Assembly (NCBI GenBank): GCA_050485865.1
Contig: JBJHCE010000011.1
Location: 1-44,584, forward strand
DNA: 44,584 nucleotides
Reading direction: 5' to 3'
DNA from: SKNW01 sp050485865
GTDB taxonomy: Bacteria; Gemmatimonadota; Gemmatimonadetes; Longimicrobiales; Gaopeijiaceae
Each line of letters opens with the position of its first letter. Within the stretch, counting starts at the first letter, position 1. The position numbers and the translations under genes are program-made. Positions 23,287 through 32,113 of this stretch are shown here, one piece after another. Below the pieces are notes generated by a model. It was given only the letters and a program-made list of their open reading frames with translations, ran no database searches and was not told where the DNA came from.

Positions 23287-25803
23287 CTACGGGTCCGAGA
23301 ACACCGGGAGCTCGCACACCCCCGTCCCGTCGGTGCACCCCGGGGCCGAGAGCGTGCGCCAGAAGAGCTCGTAGATCCGCCGGTACTGGTCCACCCAGGA
23401 CCAGGGGTCCGTCATTCCGTGGTTCTCGGTGGGGTAGACCGAGAGCTCCCAGTTCTCCTTGCCGAGTTCCAGGAGTCGCTGGGTGAGGCGCACGATGTCC
23501 GAGAAGTGGACGTTCGTGTCGTACATGGGGTGCCCCATCAGGAGGTGACCGCGGAGGCCCTCGGCATGGTAGATCGGCGAGGAGATGCGGTACGCCTCGG
23601 GGTCGTCCTGCGGACGGTTCAGGATGTTCGAGGTGTACCCCTCGTTGTAGTGGGCCCAGTCGGTCACCGACCGGAGCGCCGCTCCGGCGTGGAAGACGTC
23701 GGGCTCGGTGAAGAGCGCCATCAGGGTGATGAACCCGCCGTAGGATCCCCCGTAGAGGCCGATGCGCCCCCGGTCGACACCCTCGTTGGCCACGAGCCAG
23801 TCCACCCCGTCCACGTAGTCGGAGAGGTCCTTTCCTCCCATGAAGCGGTAGATGGCGGTCCGCCAGTCGCGGCCGTACCCCGCCGAGGCACGGAAGTCCA
23901 CGTCGAGGACGGTGAACCCCTGGGCCACGAGGAAGTGGTGGAACTTCCACTCCCGGTAGTAGGTGGACCACCAGTTGTGAACGTTCTGAAGGTACCCGGC
24001 CCCGTGCACGAAGAGGACCGCCGCCCCGTTCGACTCCACCCCCATGTCCGAGGGGCGGTAGATCCGGGCCGGGACCATGGCCCCGTCCTGCGCCGGGAAT
24101 CGGATGATCTCGGCCTCGATCCACGGGAAGGCGAGGAAGTCCGCCGACGGGGAGTTCGTGATCTGCTGCATGGCCGCGCCGGGGGTGGCGTCCGCCAGGA
24201 AGAGTTCATCGGGGCGGGTCTGGGTGGAGTGGACGAGGGCGATCCGTCGTCCGTCGGGGCTGAGCGGCCCGCTGAAACTTCCGACCCCGTTCGTGAGCCG
24301 GACCCGGTTCGACCCGTCGAAGTTCATCCGGTAGAGGTGCTGCTCGAAGGGGGAGCCCTCGTTCGTGCGGAGGAAGAAGGCGTCGTCCTGCTCGGGGATC
24401 GAGACGGAGAGCACTTCCCATTCGCCGGAGGTGAGCTGCCGGGAGCCCGAGCCGTCGCCGTTCGCGGTGTAGATGTGGGCGAAGCGGTCGGCCTCGGAGA
24501 CCCAGTAGACCCGGTCTTCGCCCGGGACCCAGCCGTTGCACCCGCCGCAGGGCCCGGCGATCCACGCCGAGTCCGCCAGGTGCTGGAGGAGGGTGAGCTC
24601 CCCGCTCGCCGCCTCCACCGTCATGAACCAGCGGTGCTTGTTGTCGAAGGAATTGGCCACCACGAGCCCCCGCGTCCCGGCATCGTTCCAGCCGCGGAAG
24701 CCCACGGACTGGACCTGGACGTCACCGGAGGCCACCGCATCCCGCTGCTCCGGAAGGTGGGGGCCCACGGGAGCCTGCTCCCCGGCCCAGCGCTTCACGG
24801 CATCGGCCACGTCGAGCCAGACAATGGAATCGGAGCCGATGGCATGGATCCCGAGGCGCGACGATCCCACCGCATCCCCCACCTTCGTGCGGGTGTTGTT
24901 CAGCACCGTGTAGCCGTCTTCCGTGATCCAGCGGGGGACTCCCGCCTGGCGCGCCCCCTGCGCCGGCTGCGAGGCGCCGACGGCGACCCAGGTTCCCTGC
25001 CGGTTCAGGGAGAGGCTTCCCGGGTTCCCCATGCGTCCGGTGAAGACGGCCTGGATCTCGCCCTGGCGGCGGACCTCGGCGAGTGCCTGCTGCCGCTCCT
25101 GCTGCTGCTCCCGCTGGGCCTGGAGCCTCCGGATGTACTCGAAGAGCTCGGTCTGCTGGTCGCGGAGGAAGCCGGCAAGCCCCTCGGGAGGGCGCTGTTC
25201 CCCTCCGGGCGGGTTGCCCCCCCGGATGTCGGTGAGCTGGCGCACGTGCCCGGTCTCCAGGTCGAGGGCGAAGAGCTGACTCGACTGGGAGTAGAAGAGG
25301 GTGCCGCCGTCATCGGAGAACTGGGGGCTTCCCTTGTTGTCGCGCGTGTCGGTGAGCCGCCGCACCTCGAGGGTCTGGCGGTCCACCAGGTACAGGTCGC
25401 CCCGCCACGAGGTCGCCCGCCAGCGCCGGTCCGGCGAGAGCGCTCCGCCGGCGTAGGTGATGGAGAGGGAGTCGGCGACCACCGGGTCGTCGATGAGCTC
25501 GGGGGTGCCGCCCTCGGCGGGGACCCGGTAGAGCTCGGTGGAGGTGTCCCACTCGTGCCCGGCAGGTAGCCAGCGGAAGTAGACGAAGCGGGAGTCGTCG
25601 GTCCAGGTGACCGCCGACGGGCCCTGCCCCACGTGGTAGGTGCCCTGCATGATGTTGTGGATGGAGAGCTCGTAGGCATGCCCGCGAGCCGCCTCCGGGA
25701 CCCACCGGGCCACCGGGGCCTCCTGGGCCGCCCCCGGGGCGGGCTGGACGAGGGCCGCCGCGACGCCGAGGGTGGCGAAGAGGGAGAACACGAAACGACG
25801 CAT
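23287..25803 (-). CDS. Exported S9-family peptidase (dipeptidyl peptidase IV type)
   Basis: 838 aa from the ATG at 25803, preceded by AGGAG. Residues 1 to about 26 are a signal peptide (RRFVFSLFATLGVAAAL, cut near GAAQ). The next 550 residues form the DPP-IV type beta-propeller with repeated blade motifs (DDGGTLFYSQSSQLFALDLE, WVPGEDRVYWVSEADRFAHI). The alpha/beta-hydrolase domain has Ser687 in LYGGSYGGF, Asp762 in HPMYDTNVHF and His795 in TENHGMTDP, a full triad. It would remove dipeptides, often after proline, from peptides in the periplasm. A C-terminal CTDGTGVC adds a cysteine pair. It sits convergent to the Cys-rich/propeller pair but is not in that operon. Confidence 0.93.
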   Translation of the reverse strand: MRRFVFSLFATLGVAAALVQPAPGAAQEAPVARWVPEAARGHAYELSIHNIMQGTYHVGQGPSAVTWTDDSRFVYFRWLPAGHEWDTSTELYRVPAEGGTPELIDDPVVADSLSITYAGGALSPDRRWRATSWRGDLYLVDRQTLEVRRLTDTRDNKGSPQFSDDGGTLFYSQSSQLFALDLETGHVRQLTDIRGGNPPGGEQRPPEGLAGFLRDQQTELFEYIRRLQAQREQQQERQQALAEVRRQGEIQAVFTGRMGNPGSLSLNRQGTWVAVGASQPAQGARQAGVPRWITEDGYTVLNNTRTKVGDAVGSSRLGIHAIGSDSIVWLDVADAVKRWAGEQAPVGPHLPEQRDAVASGDVQVQSVGFRGWNDAGTRGLVVANSFDNKHRWFMTVEAASGELTLLQHLADSAWIAGPCGGCNGWVPGEDRVYWVSEADRFAHIYTANGDGSGSRQLTSGEWEVLSVSIPEQDDAFFLRTNEGSPFEQHLYRMNFDGSNRVRLTNGVGSFSGPLSPDGRRIALVHSTQTRPDELFLADATPGAAMQQITNSPSADFLAFPWIEAEIIRFPAQDGAMVPARIYRPSDMGVESNGAAVLFVHGAGYLQNVHNWWSTYYREWKFHHFLVAQGFTVLDVDFRASAGYGRDWRTAIYRFMGGKDLSDYVDGVDWLVANEGVDRGRIGLYGGSYGGFITLMALFTEPDVFHAGAALRSVTDWAHYNEGYTSNILNRPQDDPEAYRISSPIYHAEGLRGHLLMGHPMYDTNVHFSDIVRLTQRLLELGKENWELSVYPTENHGMTDPWSWVDQYRRIYELFWRTLSAPGCTDGTGVCELPVFSDP

Positions 25804-25868
25804 GACTGCTCCTGGCGTGTGTGAATGCGAGACCGCCCAAGATAGGGCGCCGGGGGATCTGCGAAAGA

Positions 25869-26972
25869 TCAGTCGCCGAGACAGATGCCGAGGCGCCTGG
25901 CCGTGGCGACCTCGTCGCCGTCCAGGGGGACCGTCTTCGTGCGCTCCACCGCCTCCGAGAGGGGCACCGGGCGAACGCCCCGGGCGTCGAGGGCCACCAT
26001 GCACCCCGTGTGCCCCCGGGCCACGAGCTCCACCGCCGCGGTTCCGAACCGGAGGCTCAGGATGCGGTCGAAGGCCACGGGCTGCCCCCCGCGCTGGAGG
26101 TGGCCGAGCACCAGGGTCCGGGTCTCGAGCCCCGTCGCCCTTCCGATGGCCTCGGCCACCCGCTCGGCCACGCCGCCGTACCGGGGTGATCGGCCACCCG
26201 CTCCCGCCTCGACCAGGGTCACCTCCCCCCCCATCGGAAACGCCCCTTCCGCCACGACCACGATGGCGTAGGGGGGACCGCGCCGGATCTTCCGATTCAG
26301 GTGGTCCGTCACCCGCTCCAGGTCGAAGGGAATCTCGGGGAGGAGGATCACGTCGGCGGCCCCGGCGAGGCCGGCGTAGAGGGCGATCCACCCCGCATCC
26401 CGCCCCATGAGCTCCACCACCATGATCCGGGAGTGGGAGGCGGCGGTGGAATGGAGCTTGTCGATGGCGTCGGAGGCGGTCTGCACCGCCGTGTGGAACC
26501 CGAAGGTCACGTCGGTGGCCGCCAGGTCGTTGTCGATGGTCTTCGGCACCCCCACCACCGGCAGTCCCCGGGCATGGAGTTCAGCGGCGATCCGGAGCGA
26601 CCCGTCGCCTCCGATGGCCACGAGGGCGTCGAGGCCGTGGGCCTGGAAGGCGTCGATGAGTTCGCCCGAACGGTCCACGATCTCCACCGACCCGTCGGGG
26701 AGGTTCCGGGGCCACTTGAGCGGGTTCCCACGGTTCGTGGTGCCCAGGATCGTCCCCCCCTGGGCCGTGAGCCCCTGGACGGTGTCCCGCCCCATGGGGA
26801 CCACCCCGTTTCCGTCCATGAGCCCCTCGTATCCGCGGCGGATTCCGAAGACTTCCCATCCCCGGTGGAGGGCGGAAAGGACGACGGCGCGGATCACGGC
26901 GTTCAGCCCCGGGGCGTCGCCTCCACCGGTGTTCACGGCGAGGCGGAAGGGGCGGTCGGCGGGAGCGGACAT
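25869..26972 (-). CDS. pfkA: 6-phosphofructokinase
   Basis: 367 aa. It phosphorylates fructose 6-phosphate to the 1,6-bisphosphate, the committed step of glycolysis, in the cytoplasm. Visible motifs are NTGGGDAPGLNAVIRAVV, GGDGS (121-125), PKTIDNDL (143-150), MGRDAGWIALYAGLAGAAD and LGHLQRGGQP. The Gly in GGDGS is the residue linked to ATP use, while the Lys in PKTIDND is common in PPi-using and mixed-type enzymes. This Gly/Lys pairing marks the group III or mixed-substrate clade, where both donors have been reported. It is upstream of the S9 peptidase with a 65-base gap and divergent from the Fe-S factor gene. Confidence 0.93.
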   Translation of the reverse strand: MSAPADRPFRLAVNTGGGDAPGLNAVIRAVVLSALHRGWEVFGIRRGYEGLMDGNGVVPMGRDTVQGLTAQGGTILGTTNRGNPLKWPRNLPDGSVEIVDRSGELIDAFQAHGLDALVAIGGDGSLRIAAELHARGLPVVGVPKTIDNDLAATDVTFGFHTAVQTASDAIDKLHSTAASHSRIMVVELMGRDAGWIALYAGLAGAADVILLPEIPFDLERVTDHLNRKIRRGPPYAIVVVAEGAFPMGGEVTLVEAGAGGRSPRYGGVAERVAEAIGRATGLETRTLVLGHLQRGGQPVAFDRILSLRFGTAAVELVARGHTGCMVALDARGVRPVPLSEAVERTKTVPLDGDEVATARRLGICLGD

Positions 26973-27155
26973 GGCGGGAGGGGTTCGAGTTGCGGGAAGG
27001 GGGCCGGCCCCAAGGTACGCCGGACCCGGCGGTGGAGGAACGCCCGGCCCGCCCCGAGGTTACATTTCCCTGCACGAGCATCCCCGGAGGGCGACCCCCT
27101 GGGCAACCCCCGCGCGGTCCCTTCCGCACCACCCCGCATCCCCCGAGAGGCACCG

Positions 27156-27455
27156 ATGGCCGTGACCGAAAAGGCCGTGATGGACGCGCTCAAGACCGTG
27201 AAGGACCCGGAGCTGAACCTGAACCTCGTGGTCCTGGGGCTCGTCTACGACGTGGACGTCCAGGGCACCCACGTGGACACCCGGATTTCCCTCACCTCGC
27301 CCATGTGCCCGGTGGCGGAGGAGATCGTGCGAATGGCGGAGGAGGCGGTGCTGGGCGTCGAAGGGGTCGAGACCGCGAAGGTGCAGCTCACCTTCAATCC
27401 GCCCTGGACGCCGGAGCGGATCAGCCCGCTCATCCGCTCCTCGCTGGGGCTCTAG
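27156..27455 (+). CDS. MIP18/SufT-type iron-sulfur assembly factor (DUF59)
   Basis: 99 aa, a single DUF59/MIP18 domain. KTVKDPELNLNLVVLGLVYD is the conserved N-terminal block. TSPMCPVAEEIVRMAEEA holds the conserved cysteine, and VQLTFNPPWTPERIS is the typical C-terminal block. Members help insert Fe-S clusters into proteins or act in the phenylacetate pathway (PaaD); with no paa genes nearby the general assembly role is more likely. It is cytoplasmic. The next gene starts nine bases after its stop, so the two probably share a transcript. Confidence 0.92.
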   Translation: MAVTEKAVMDALKTVKDPELNLNLVVLGLVYDVDVQGTHVDTRISLTSPMCPVAEEIVRMAEEAVLGVEGVETAKVQLTFNPPWTPERISPLIRSSLGL

Positions 27456-27463
27456 GCGCGACC

Positions 27464-27859
27464 ATGAGCCGGCTCTCCGAATTCCGCGCCTTCCGCGAGC
27501 GGATGAACGAACGGATCCTGGAGGCGGGGAACCTCGAGATCCGCCGCTTCTTCGCCCTCGACGACCGGGCCTACCACGACGGGGCGCTGGACCGCCGGAC
27601 CAAGGAACTCATGGGGCTCACGGCGTCGCTCGTCCTCCGCTGCGACGACTGCGTCACCTACCACCTGGTGCGGTGCCGGGAGGAGGGAATCAGCGACGAG
27701 GAGCTCTTCGAGGCGCTCTCGGTGGGGCTCGTGGTGGGTGGGTCCATCGTGATCCCGCACCTGCGGCGAGCGGTGGCTCTCCTCGACGAACTCGCCGAGA
27801 CCTCCGCGGGGGACCCCGGGGTGCCGGAAGGGGAGCCCGGCGCCGGCGGGGTGGCCTGA
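27464..27859 (+). CDS. Carboxymuconolactone decarboxylase/AhpD-like protein
   Basis: 131 aa. The CMD domain shows KELMGLTASLVLRCDDCVTY then HLVRC: Cys60, Cys63 and His67 form the AhpD-type redox centre, and Cys71 is an additional cysteine. A helix with ELFEALSVGLVVGGSIVIPH follows. AhpD-type proteins reduce peroxidase partners or handle small thiol/disulfide exchange; others of this fold decarboxylate aromatic lactones. The C-x-x-C favours a redox role. It is cytoplasmic and follows the Fe-S factor gene by eight bases, a pairing that fits oxidative-stress housekeeping. Confidence 0.9.
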   Translation: MSRLSEFRAFRERMNERILEAGNLEIRRFFALDDRAYHDGALDRRTKELMGLTASLVLRCDDCVTYHLVRCREEGISDEELFEALSVGLVVGGSIVIPHLRRAVALLDELAETSAGDPGVPEGEPGAGGVA

Positions 27860-27908
27860 CACCCGACCCGGTTGGCGGCCCTGGCCGGGGCGGTGCAGGA
27901 CCAGGGGG

Positions 27909-28496
27909 TTACCCCACCTGCAGGACCACGTCCTCCACGAAATCCCGGAAGGGCCGCGCCACCTCGACGGCCCGGGTCGTGAGGATCCGGTTCGCTTCCG
28001 GAACCCCGGTGGAGGGTTCCCCGGCAACCAGGTGGTGGACGGCCACCTCCCCCACCCGGTCATCGCCCGATTCGGCGGCCTGGTAGTATTCGGCGTAGCG
28101 GGCGCTCACCCGCTGCTCGAAGACCGGGAGGAAGGAGGCCGGGTACCCGGTTCCCTCCAGGTCCTCGAAGACCGCCCGGTGGAGTGCATCGAGGACCGCG
28201 CGCACCGTCACTTCCGGCTCCCCTCGCTCTCCGAGCCCCAGCTGAATGGCCCGGGTGTGGGCCCAGAGGTGGAAGATCAGGATCTCCTTGGCCGGGTACT
28301 CGTCGGGGATCCCCTCAACCGTCGGGAGCCCCAGCGCGTCAACCAGGAAGGAAAGCTCGTCGGAGGTCATGAAATCCGAGAAGCTTTCCCAGACGAGGTG
28401 CGCCGCGTGCTCCCCCAGCGCGTCCGGCGTCAGGGGGGCCCCCGGGCCCGGGTCACCGAGGGTGCGTACCGCGTCGGGGTTCAGAAAGTGGTTCAT
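27909..28496 (-). CDS. Conserved hypothetical protein
   Basis: 195 aa from the ATG at 28496; another ATG at 28520 and a GTG at 28604 would lengthen it with low-complexity sequence, so the later start is preferred. The protein is soluble, with mixed acidic and hydrophobic stretches such as HAAHLVWESFSDFMTSDELS, PAKEILIFHLWAHTRAIQLG and FEQRVSARYAEYYQAAESGD, and is probably all-helical. I do not recognise a family. It converges with the CMD gene (49-base gap) and is divergent from the lipoprotein gene at 28655. Confidence 0.6.
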   Translation of the reverse strand: MNHFLNPDAVRTLGDPGPGAPLTPDALGEHAAHLVWESFSDFMTSDELSFLVDALGLPTVEGIPDEYPAKEILIFHLWAHTRAIQLGLGERGEPEVTVRAVLDALHRAVFEDLEGTGYPASFLPVFEQRVSARYAEYYQAAESGDDRVGEVAVHHLVAGEPSTGVPEANRILTTRAVEVARPFRDFVEDVVLQVG

Positions 28497-28654
28497 GCGG
28501 CGGACCGGAGGAGGGGGCATGGCGGTGGCGGGTCCCCGACGCCCGGGGTCCCGAGGGAACTCCGGGCACCCGGCCCGGGTCGAACACTCGGCGTAATACT
28601 CCACGAACCGTGGAGCGGATCAAGCCTTTCGTGGCCGGCTCCATCATGCGGCCC

Positions 28655-29416
28655 ATGCACAGGACCGGGAGAACGACGTTGCGGAACGAGCGGAAAGGGC
28701 GGGGCCGGAGGCTCCGGCGGGGAGGATCGGGAGGGGTCAGCCTGGCGCTGTCGGCGCTTCTCCTGGCGGGGGTCACCGCCTGCGCGAGCGGCTCCACGCT
28801 GCCACAGACGCGCTCGGTGATCACCCTCACCGGTGAGAGGGTTCAGGCGGACCCCGAGGCCATGGTCGAGGTGGACCGGTGGCTCCGCCCCCAGCTCGAC
28901 GACATCGAGCGAAACTGGACGATCCGCCTCGTCGAGGTCCCTCGCCCCCTCTACCCCTGGGCCGAGCTCGAGCTTTCCGAAACGGGAGGCGAGATTGCGG
29001 TCCAGCGCGGGTTCGGCGACGCCGAGACCCCCTACCTCCTCTACGCCCACTTCCACCTCATGGCGGAGCGGGGCGAACTCGCACCCTGGCTCCCCGAGGC
29101 CCCCGAGGCCCGGGGCTTCGAGCTCGAGCGGGCGATCCTCGCGCGCATCGCCGACGTCTGGCTCCTGGGGCGGGCGGTCTTCGACACCACCCCCTTCGGC
29201 CCCCTCGACGAGATCCTCTACGCGAACGAGTTCGGCTTCCTGGACGCGTTCATCCTCACGGCCCAGCCGGACCGCTTCGAGGAGGAGCGCACCGCGTGGA
29301 CCCGGGACAATCCCGGCCGCGCCGAGGAGTTCCGCGACTGGTTCCGCCGGACCTTCGAGGCCGACGGCCCCCGCTTCATCCCGACGAACGACTCGGGAGC
29401 CGAACCGACCAGGTGA
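28655..29416 (+). CDS. Hypothetical lipoprotein
   Basis: 253 aa from the ATG at 28655. Other possible starts in frame are GTG 28610, ATG 28646 and TTG 28679; the TTG has the best ribosome-site match, GGGAGA. Any of them gives a basic leader, a hydrophobic core and the lipobox GVTAC. The mature part has no recognised domain. It contains long helical stretches and acidic-aromatic segments (TPYLLYAHFHLMAERGELAP, ERAILARIADVWLLGRAVFD). It is probably anchored in the envelope. Its 3' end overlaps the convergent gene at 29376 by 41 bases. The function is unknown. Confidence 0.65.
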   Translation: MHRTGRTTLRNERKGRGRRLRRGGSGGVSLALSALLLAGVTACASGSTLPQTRSVITLTGERVQADPEAMVEVDRWLRPQLDDIERNWTIRLVEVPRPLYPWAELELSETGGEIAVQRGFGDAETPYLLYAHFHLMAERGELAPWLPEAPEARGFELERAILARIADVWLLGRAVFDTTPFGPLDEILYANEFGFLDAFILTAQPDRFEEERTAWTRDNPGRAEEFRDWFRRTFEADGPRFIPTNDSGAEPTR

Positions 29417-29696
29417 GGGAAACGGGCGTCCCCTCGCCCTCCTCCTCCACGTGCACGTCGATCCGTCCGGTCTCGCGGATCCGGGCGTCGGACACCTTCC
29501 CGTAGAAGACCGGGAACCCGAGCACCCGCACCGTCCGGGTCTCGCCCCGGGGGCCGGTGGCCTCGAGGGTCGCGCCCTTCAGCCCCTTCGCCGTGGGCGG
29601 ATCCCCCTCCTTGAGCCGAAGCCGGAGAATCCTCCCGCCGTGGGGATGGTCCATCGCGTCGATGACCTTGAGCGCGGTCTGTACCTGGTTCGACAT
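29376..29696 (-). CDS. Conserved hypothetical small protein
   Basis: 106 aa from the ATG at 29696. It is soluble and basic to neutral, with a compact beta-rich pattern: VIDAMDHPHGGRILRLRLKE, LKGATLEATGPRGETRTVRV, GFPVFYGKVSDARIRETGRI and DVHVEEE. The regular alternation and many glycines at turns suggest a real folded protein; I do not recognise a family. The 3' end overlaps the convergent lipoprotein gene by 41 bases. It is divergent from the PLP decarboxylase, with 93 bases between their starts. Confidence 0.6.
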   Translation of the reverse strand: MSNQVQTALKVIDAMDHPHGGRILRLRLKEGDPPTAKGLKGATLEATGPRGETRTVRVLGFPVFYGKVSDARIRETGRIDVHVEEEGEGTPVSLTWSVRLPSRSSG

Positions 29697-29789
29697 GGGG
29701 GCTACCGTGGGGTGCGTGCACCGGCGCGTGCCGGCGTTCCGGCGGGTCGCCGGAGCGAACCCCTCACCGGACGGGCGAAGGATCGCTGG

Positions 29790-31313
29790 ATGATCGTAGA
29801 ACGAGGGCCAGACGGCGTCAACGGATCGAAACCCTCCCCCCTTGCCCTGGATCCCGACACCATGCGCGCCCTCGGATACCGTGCGGTGGACGCCCTGGTC
29901 GAGCGGTGGAGCGGTCTCCGGGATGCGGAGCCCTGGGCCGGGGCCCCGCGGGCGGACTTCCGGTCGCACCCCCTTCTCGAAGGCGCCCCTCCCGAGGGGC
30001 CGTCGGATCCGAACGTGGTGCTGGACGAGGCCCTCGCCGAGGTGCTCCCCCGGGCGGCCCGGGTGGACCACCCCCGCTTTCTCGCCTATATCCCGTCGGC
30101 GCCGACCTGGCCCTCGGTGGTGGCCGACTTCCTCGCCGCTGGCTTCAACGTCTTCCAGGGGACCTGGCAGGGGGGTTCGGCCCCCACGCAGGTGGAGCTC
30201 CAGGTCCTGGACTGGTTCCGGGAGTGGATCGGAATGCCCGAGGGAAGCTCCGGGCTCTTCACCTCGGGCGGGTCGGCGGCGAACGCGCTGGCGGTGGCGG
30301 CGGCCCGGGAGCGGGCGCGCCGCGGGTGGGCCGGTTCGGCGGGTGCGCAGGGCGCGCCGGATGCGCCCTTCCGCCCCTCGATCTACCTGTCGGACCAGGG
30401 GCACAACTCCCTGGTTCGGGCGGCCCGGGCGGCGGGGTTCGAGCCCGGGGGGGTCCGGGTCCTCCCCACCGGGGCGGACCTTCGCCTCGACCCGGACGCG
30501 GTGGCCCGGGCGGTGGAGGCGGACCGGGCCCGGGGGTGGTCGCCGGTTCTCGTCGCCGCGAACGCCGGCGCCACGAACACCGGGGTCGTGGACCCGCTGG
30601 AGGCGCTGGGCCGGCGGTGCCGCGAGCTCGGCGTGCACTTCCACGTGGACGCGGCCTACGGGGGGTTCGCCGTGCTGGATCCCCGGGGGCGGGGGGCCCT
30701 CGCCGGAATGGAGCTCGCCGACTCGGTCACCCTGGACCCGCACAAGTGGCTCTTCCAGCCCTTCGAGTGCGGGAGCCTCCTGGTCCGGGACCCGGCCCTT
30801 CTCACCGACGCCTTCCGGGAGCGGGCCGACTACCTCGTGGACACCGAGCTCGGGGCGGAAGAGGTGAACATGGGCGAGCGGGGGATCCAGCTCACCCGGA
30901 GCTTCCGGGCGCTCAAGGTCTGGATGTCGATCCGCACCTTCGGAATGGCCCGGATCCGCGAGGCCATCTCGAGGGGGTTCGACCTGGCCGCGCACGCCGA
31001 GGCACGGATTGCGCGCTCACCCCACCTCGAGGTGGTGACCCCGGCGGCCCTCGGGATCGTCACCTGGAGTGCGGCGTCGGAGCCGCTGAACCGCCGGATC
31101 CGCGAGGAGCTCGCCGGAACCGGCGTCGCCTTCCTTTCGTCGACCCGGATCGGAGGGCGGCACGCCCTCCGCTTCTCCTCCCTGAACCCGGCCACGACGC
31201 GGGACGACGTGGAGACGATCGTGGCTGCGGCGGAGGCGATTGTCGCCGGCTCCGACGGCTCCACCGGGGCCACCGGGCGCCCCGGGGCCACCGGTTCCGA
31301 CGGTGCCGCATGA
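29790..31313 (+). CDS. PLP-dependent decarboxylase (group II, aromatic/glutamate decarboxylase family)
   Basis: 507 aa from the ATG at 29790, which has GAAGGA eight bases upstream. The family's N-terminal LDPDTMRALGYRAVDALVE is present, then HPRFLAYIPSAPTWPSVVAD. GLFTSGGSAANALAVAAARE binds the PLP phosphate and VHFHVDAAYGGFA follows. TLDPHKWLFQPFECG carries the Schiff-base Lys319. Enzymes of this group decarboxylate aromatic amino acids, glutamate or diaminobutyrate; the substrate is not decided. The last 21 residues are seven Gly-x-y triplets (GSDGSTGATGRPGATGSD then GAA), a collagen-like tail not normal for the family. The stop overlaps the CPBP gene by four bases. Confidence 0.9.
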   Translation: MIVERGPDGVNGSKPSPLALDPDTMRALGYRAVDALVERWSGLRDAEPWAGAPRADFRSHPLLEGAPPEGPSDPNVVLDEALAEVLPRAARVDHPRFLAYIPSAPTWPSVVADFLAAGFNVFQGTWQGGSAPTQVELQVLDWFREWIGMPEGSSGLFTSGGSAANALAVAAARERARRGWAGSAGAQGAPDAPFRPSIYLSDQGHNSLVRAARAAGFEPGGVRVLPTGADLRLDPDAVARAVEADRARGWSPVLVAANAGATNTGVVDPLEALGRRCRELGVHFHVDAAYGGFAVLDPRGRGALAGMELADSVTLDPHKWLFQPFECGSLLVRDPALLTDAFRERADYLVDTELGAEEVNMGERGIQLTRSFRALKVWMSIRTFGMARIREAISRGFDLAAHAEARIARSPHLEVVTPAALGIVTWSAASEPLNRRIREELAGTGVAFLSSTRIGGRHALRFSSLNPATTRDDVETIVAAAEAIVAGSDGSTGATGRPGATGSDGAA

Positions 31314-32113
31314 CCGAGCCCGCTCCCGACGCCGAACTCCTGGCCCGGGTGGGGCGCCGCCTCCGGTGGGGGGCGGGGCTCGCCCTCGTTTCCACCTTCG
31401 CCCTCGGGGTGGCCACCGAGCTCTCCTTCCGCGAGGTCCTGGCCCTTCCGGTCTTTCTCGTGGTCTTCCCGGCGCTGGCTCTGGCCCAGACCCCCTTCCT
31501 GGCTCACATCCGCTTCGAGCGGATCCCGGCCTACCTGAGCTCGGGGATCACGATCCTCGTCATGGGCGGCCTTGCCATGGCGCTTGCGGTCCTTGGGCCC
31601 GGCACCGACGCTTCCGGGATCGCTCCGATTGCACCGCTGGACTTCATGGCCTGGACCGCCGGGCTGACCCTCGCCGCCGTGGTCCTGAGCCTCGCCTTCC
31701 GCCCCCTCGAGGAGCGGGCCTGGGGCCCCTCGCCGCGGGGGACCCTGGACGAGGGGATGGTCGACGCCCTCCTTCCCCGGACCCCGGAGGAGCGACGGCT
31801 CTTTGCCGGGCTCTCCCTTGCCGCCGGCTGGGGCGAGGAGATCACCTACCGGGGGTACGTTCCGGCGGCCCTGGTCCTCGCGGGTGCGGGGCCGTGGGCG
31901 GCCATGGGGGTCGCCGCGGCCGCCTTCGGATTCCTCCACGCCTACCAGGGGCCCGTCGGGGTGGTGCGGACCGCGCTCCTCGGTTTACTTCTTGGGGCCT
32001 CGGTGATCCTCACCGGGAGCCTCTTTCCCGCCATGGCGGCCCATGCCCTCGTGGACCTGGTGCTGGGGCTCGTGCTGGGCCCCCGCCTCCTCGACCGATC
32101 CCGAAACCCATGA
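31310..32113 (+). CDS. CPBP-family intramembrane glutamic protease
   Basis: 267 aa, about seven or eight membrane helices. The CPBP/Rce1 motifs are present: Glu176-Glu177 and Arg181 in GWGEEITYRGYVP, His210 in FGFLHAYQG and His245 in AMAAHALVDL. Family members cleave within the membrane or act in peptide maturation and immunity. The partner is unknown. It overlaps the PLP decarboxylase by four bases at its start and the DUF6941 gene by four bases at its end, so the three form a tight operon. Confidence 0.9.
   Translation: MTEPAPDAELLARVGRRLRWGAGLALVSTFALGVATELSFREVLALPVFLVVFPALALAQTPFLAHIRFERIPAYLSSGITILVMGGLAMALAVLGPGTDASGIAPIAPLDFMAWTAGLTLAAVVLSLAFRPLEERAWGPSPRGTLDEGMVDALLPRTPEERRLFAGLSLAAGWGEEITYRGYVPAALVLAGAGPWAAMGVAAAAFGFLHAYQGPVGVVRTALLGLLLGASVILTGSLFPAMAAHALVDLVLGLVLGPRLLDRSRNP

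Noticed and set aside
22801..25569. 922-aa rightward open frame
   Set aside because: It begins in a wrong frame of the propeller gene, crosses the strong hairpin at 23221-23268 and runs antisense to the S9 peptidase with its full catalytic triad.
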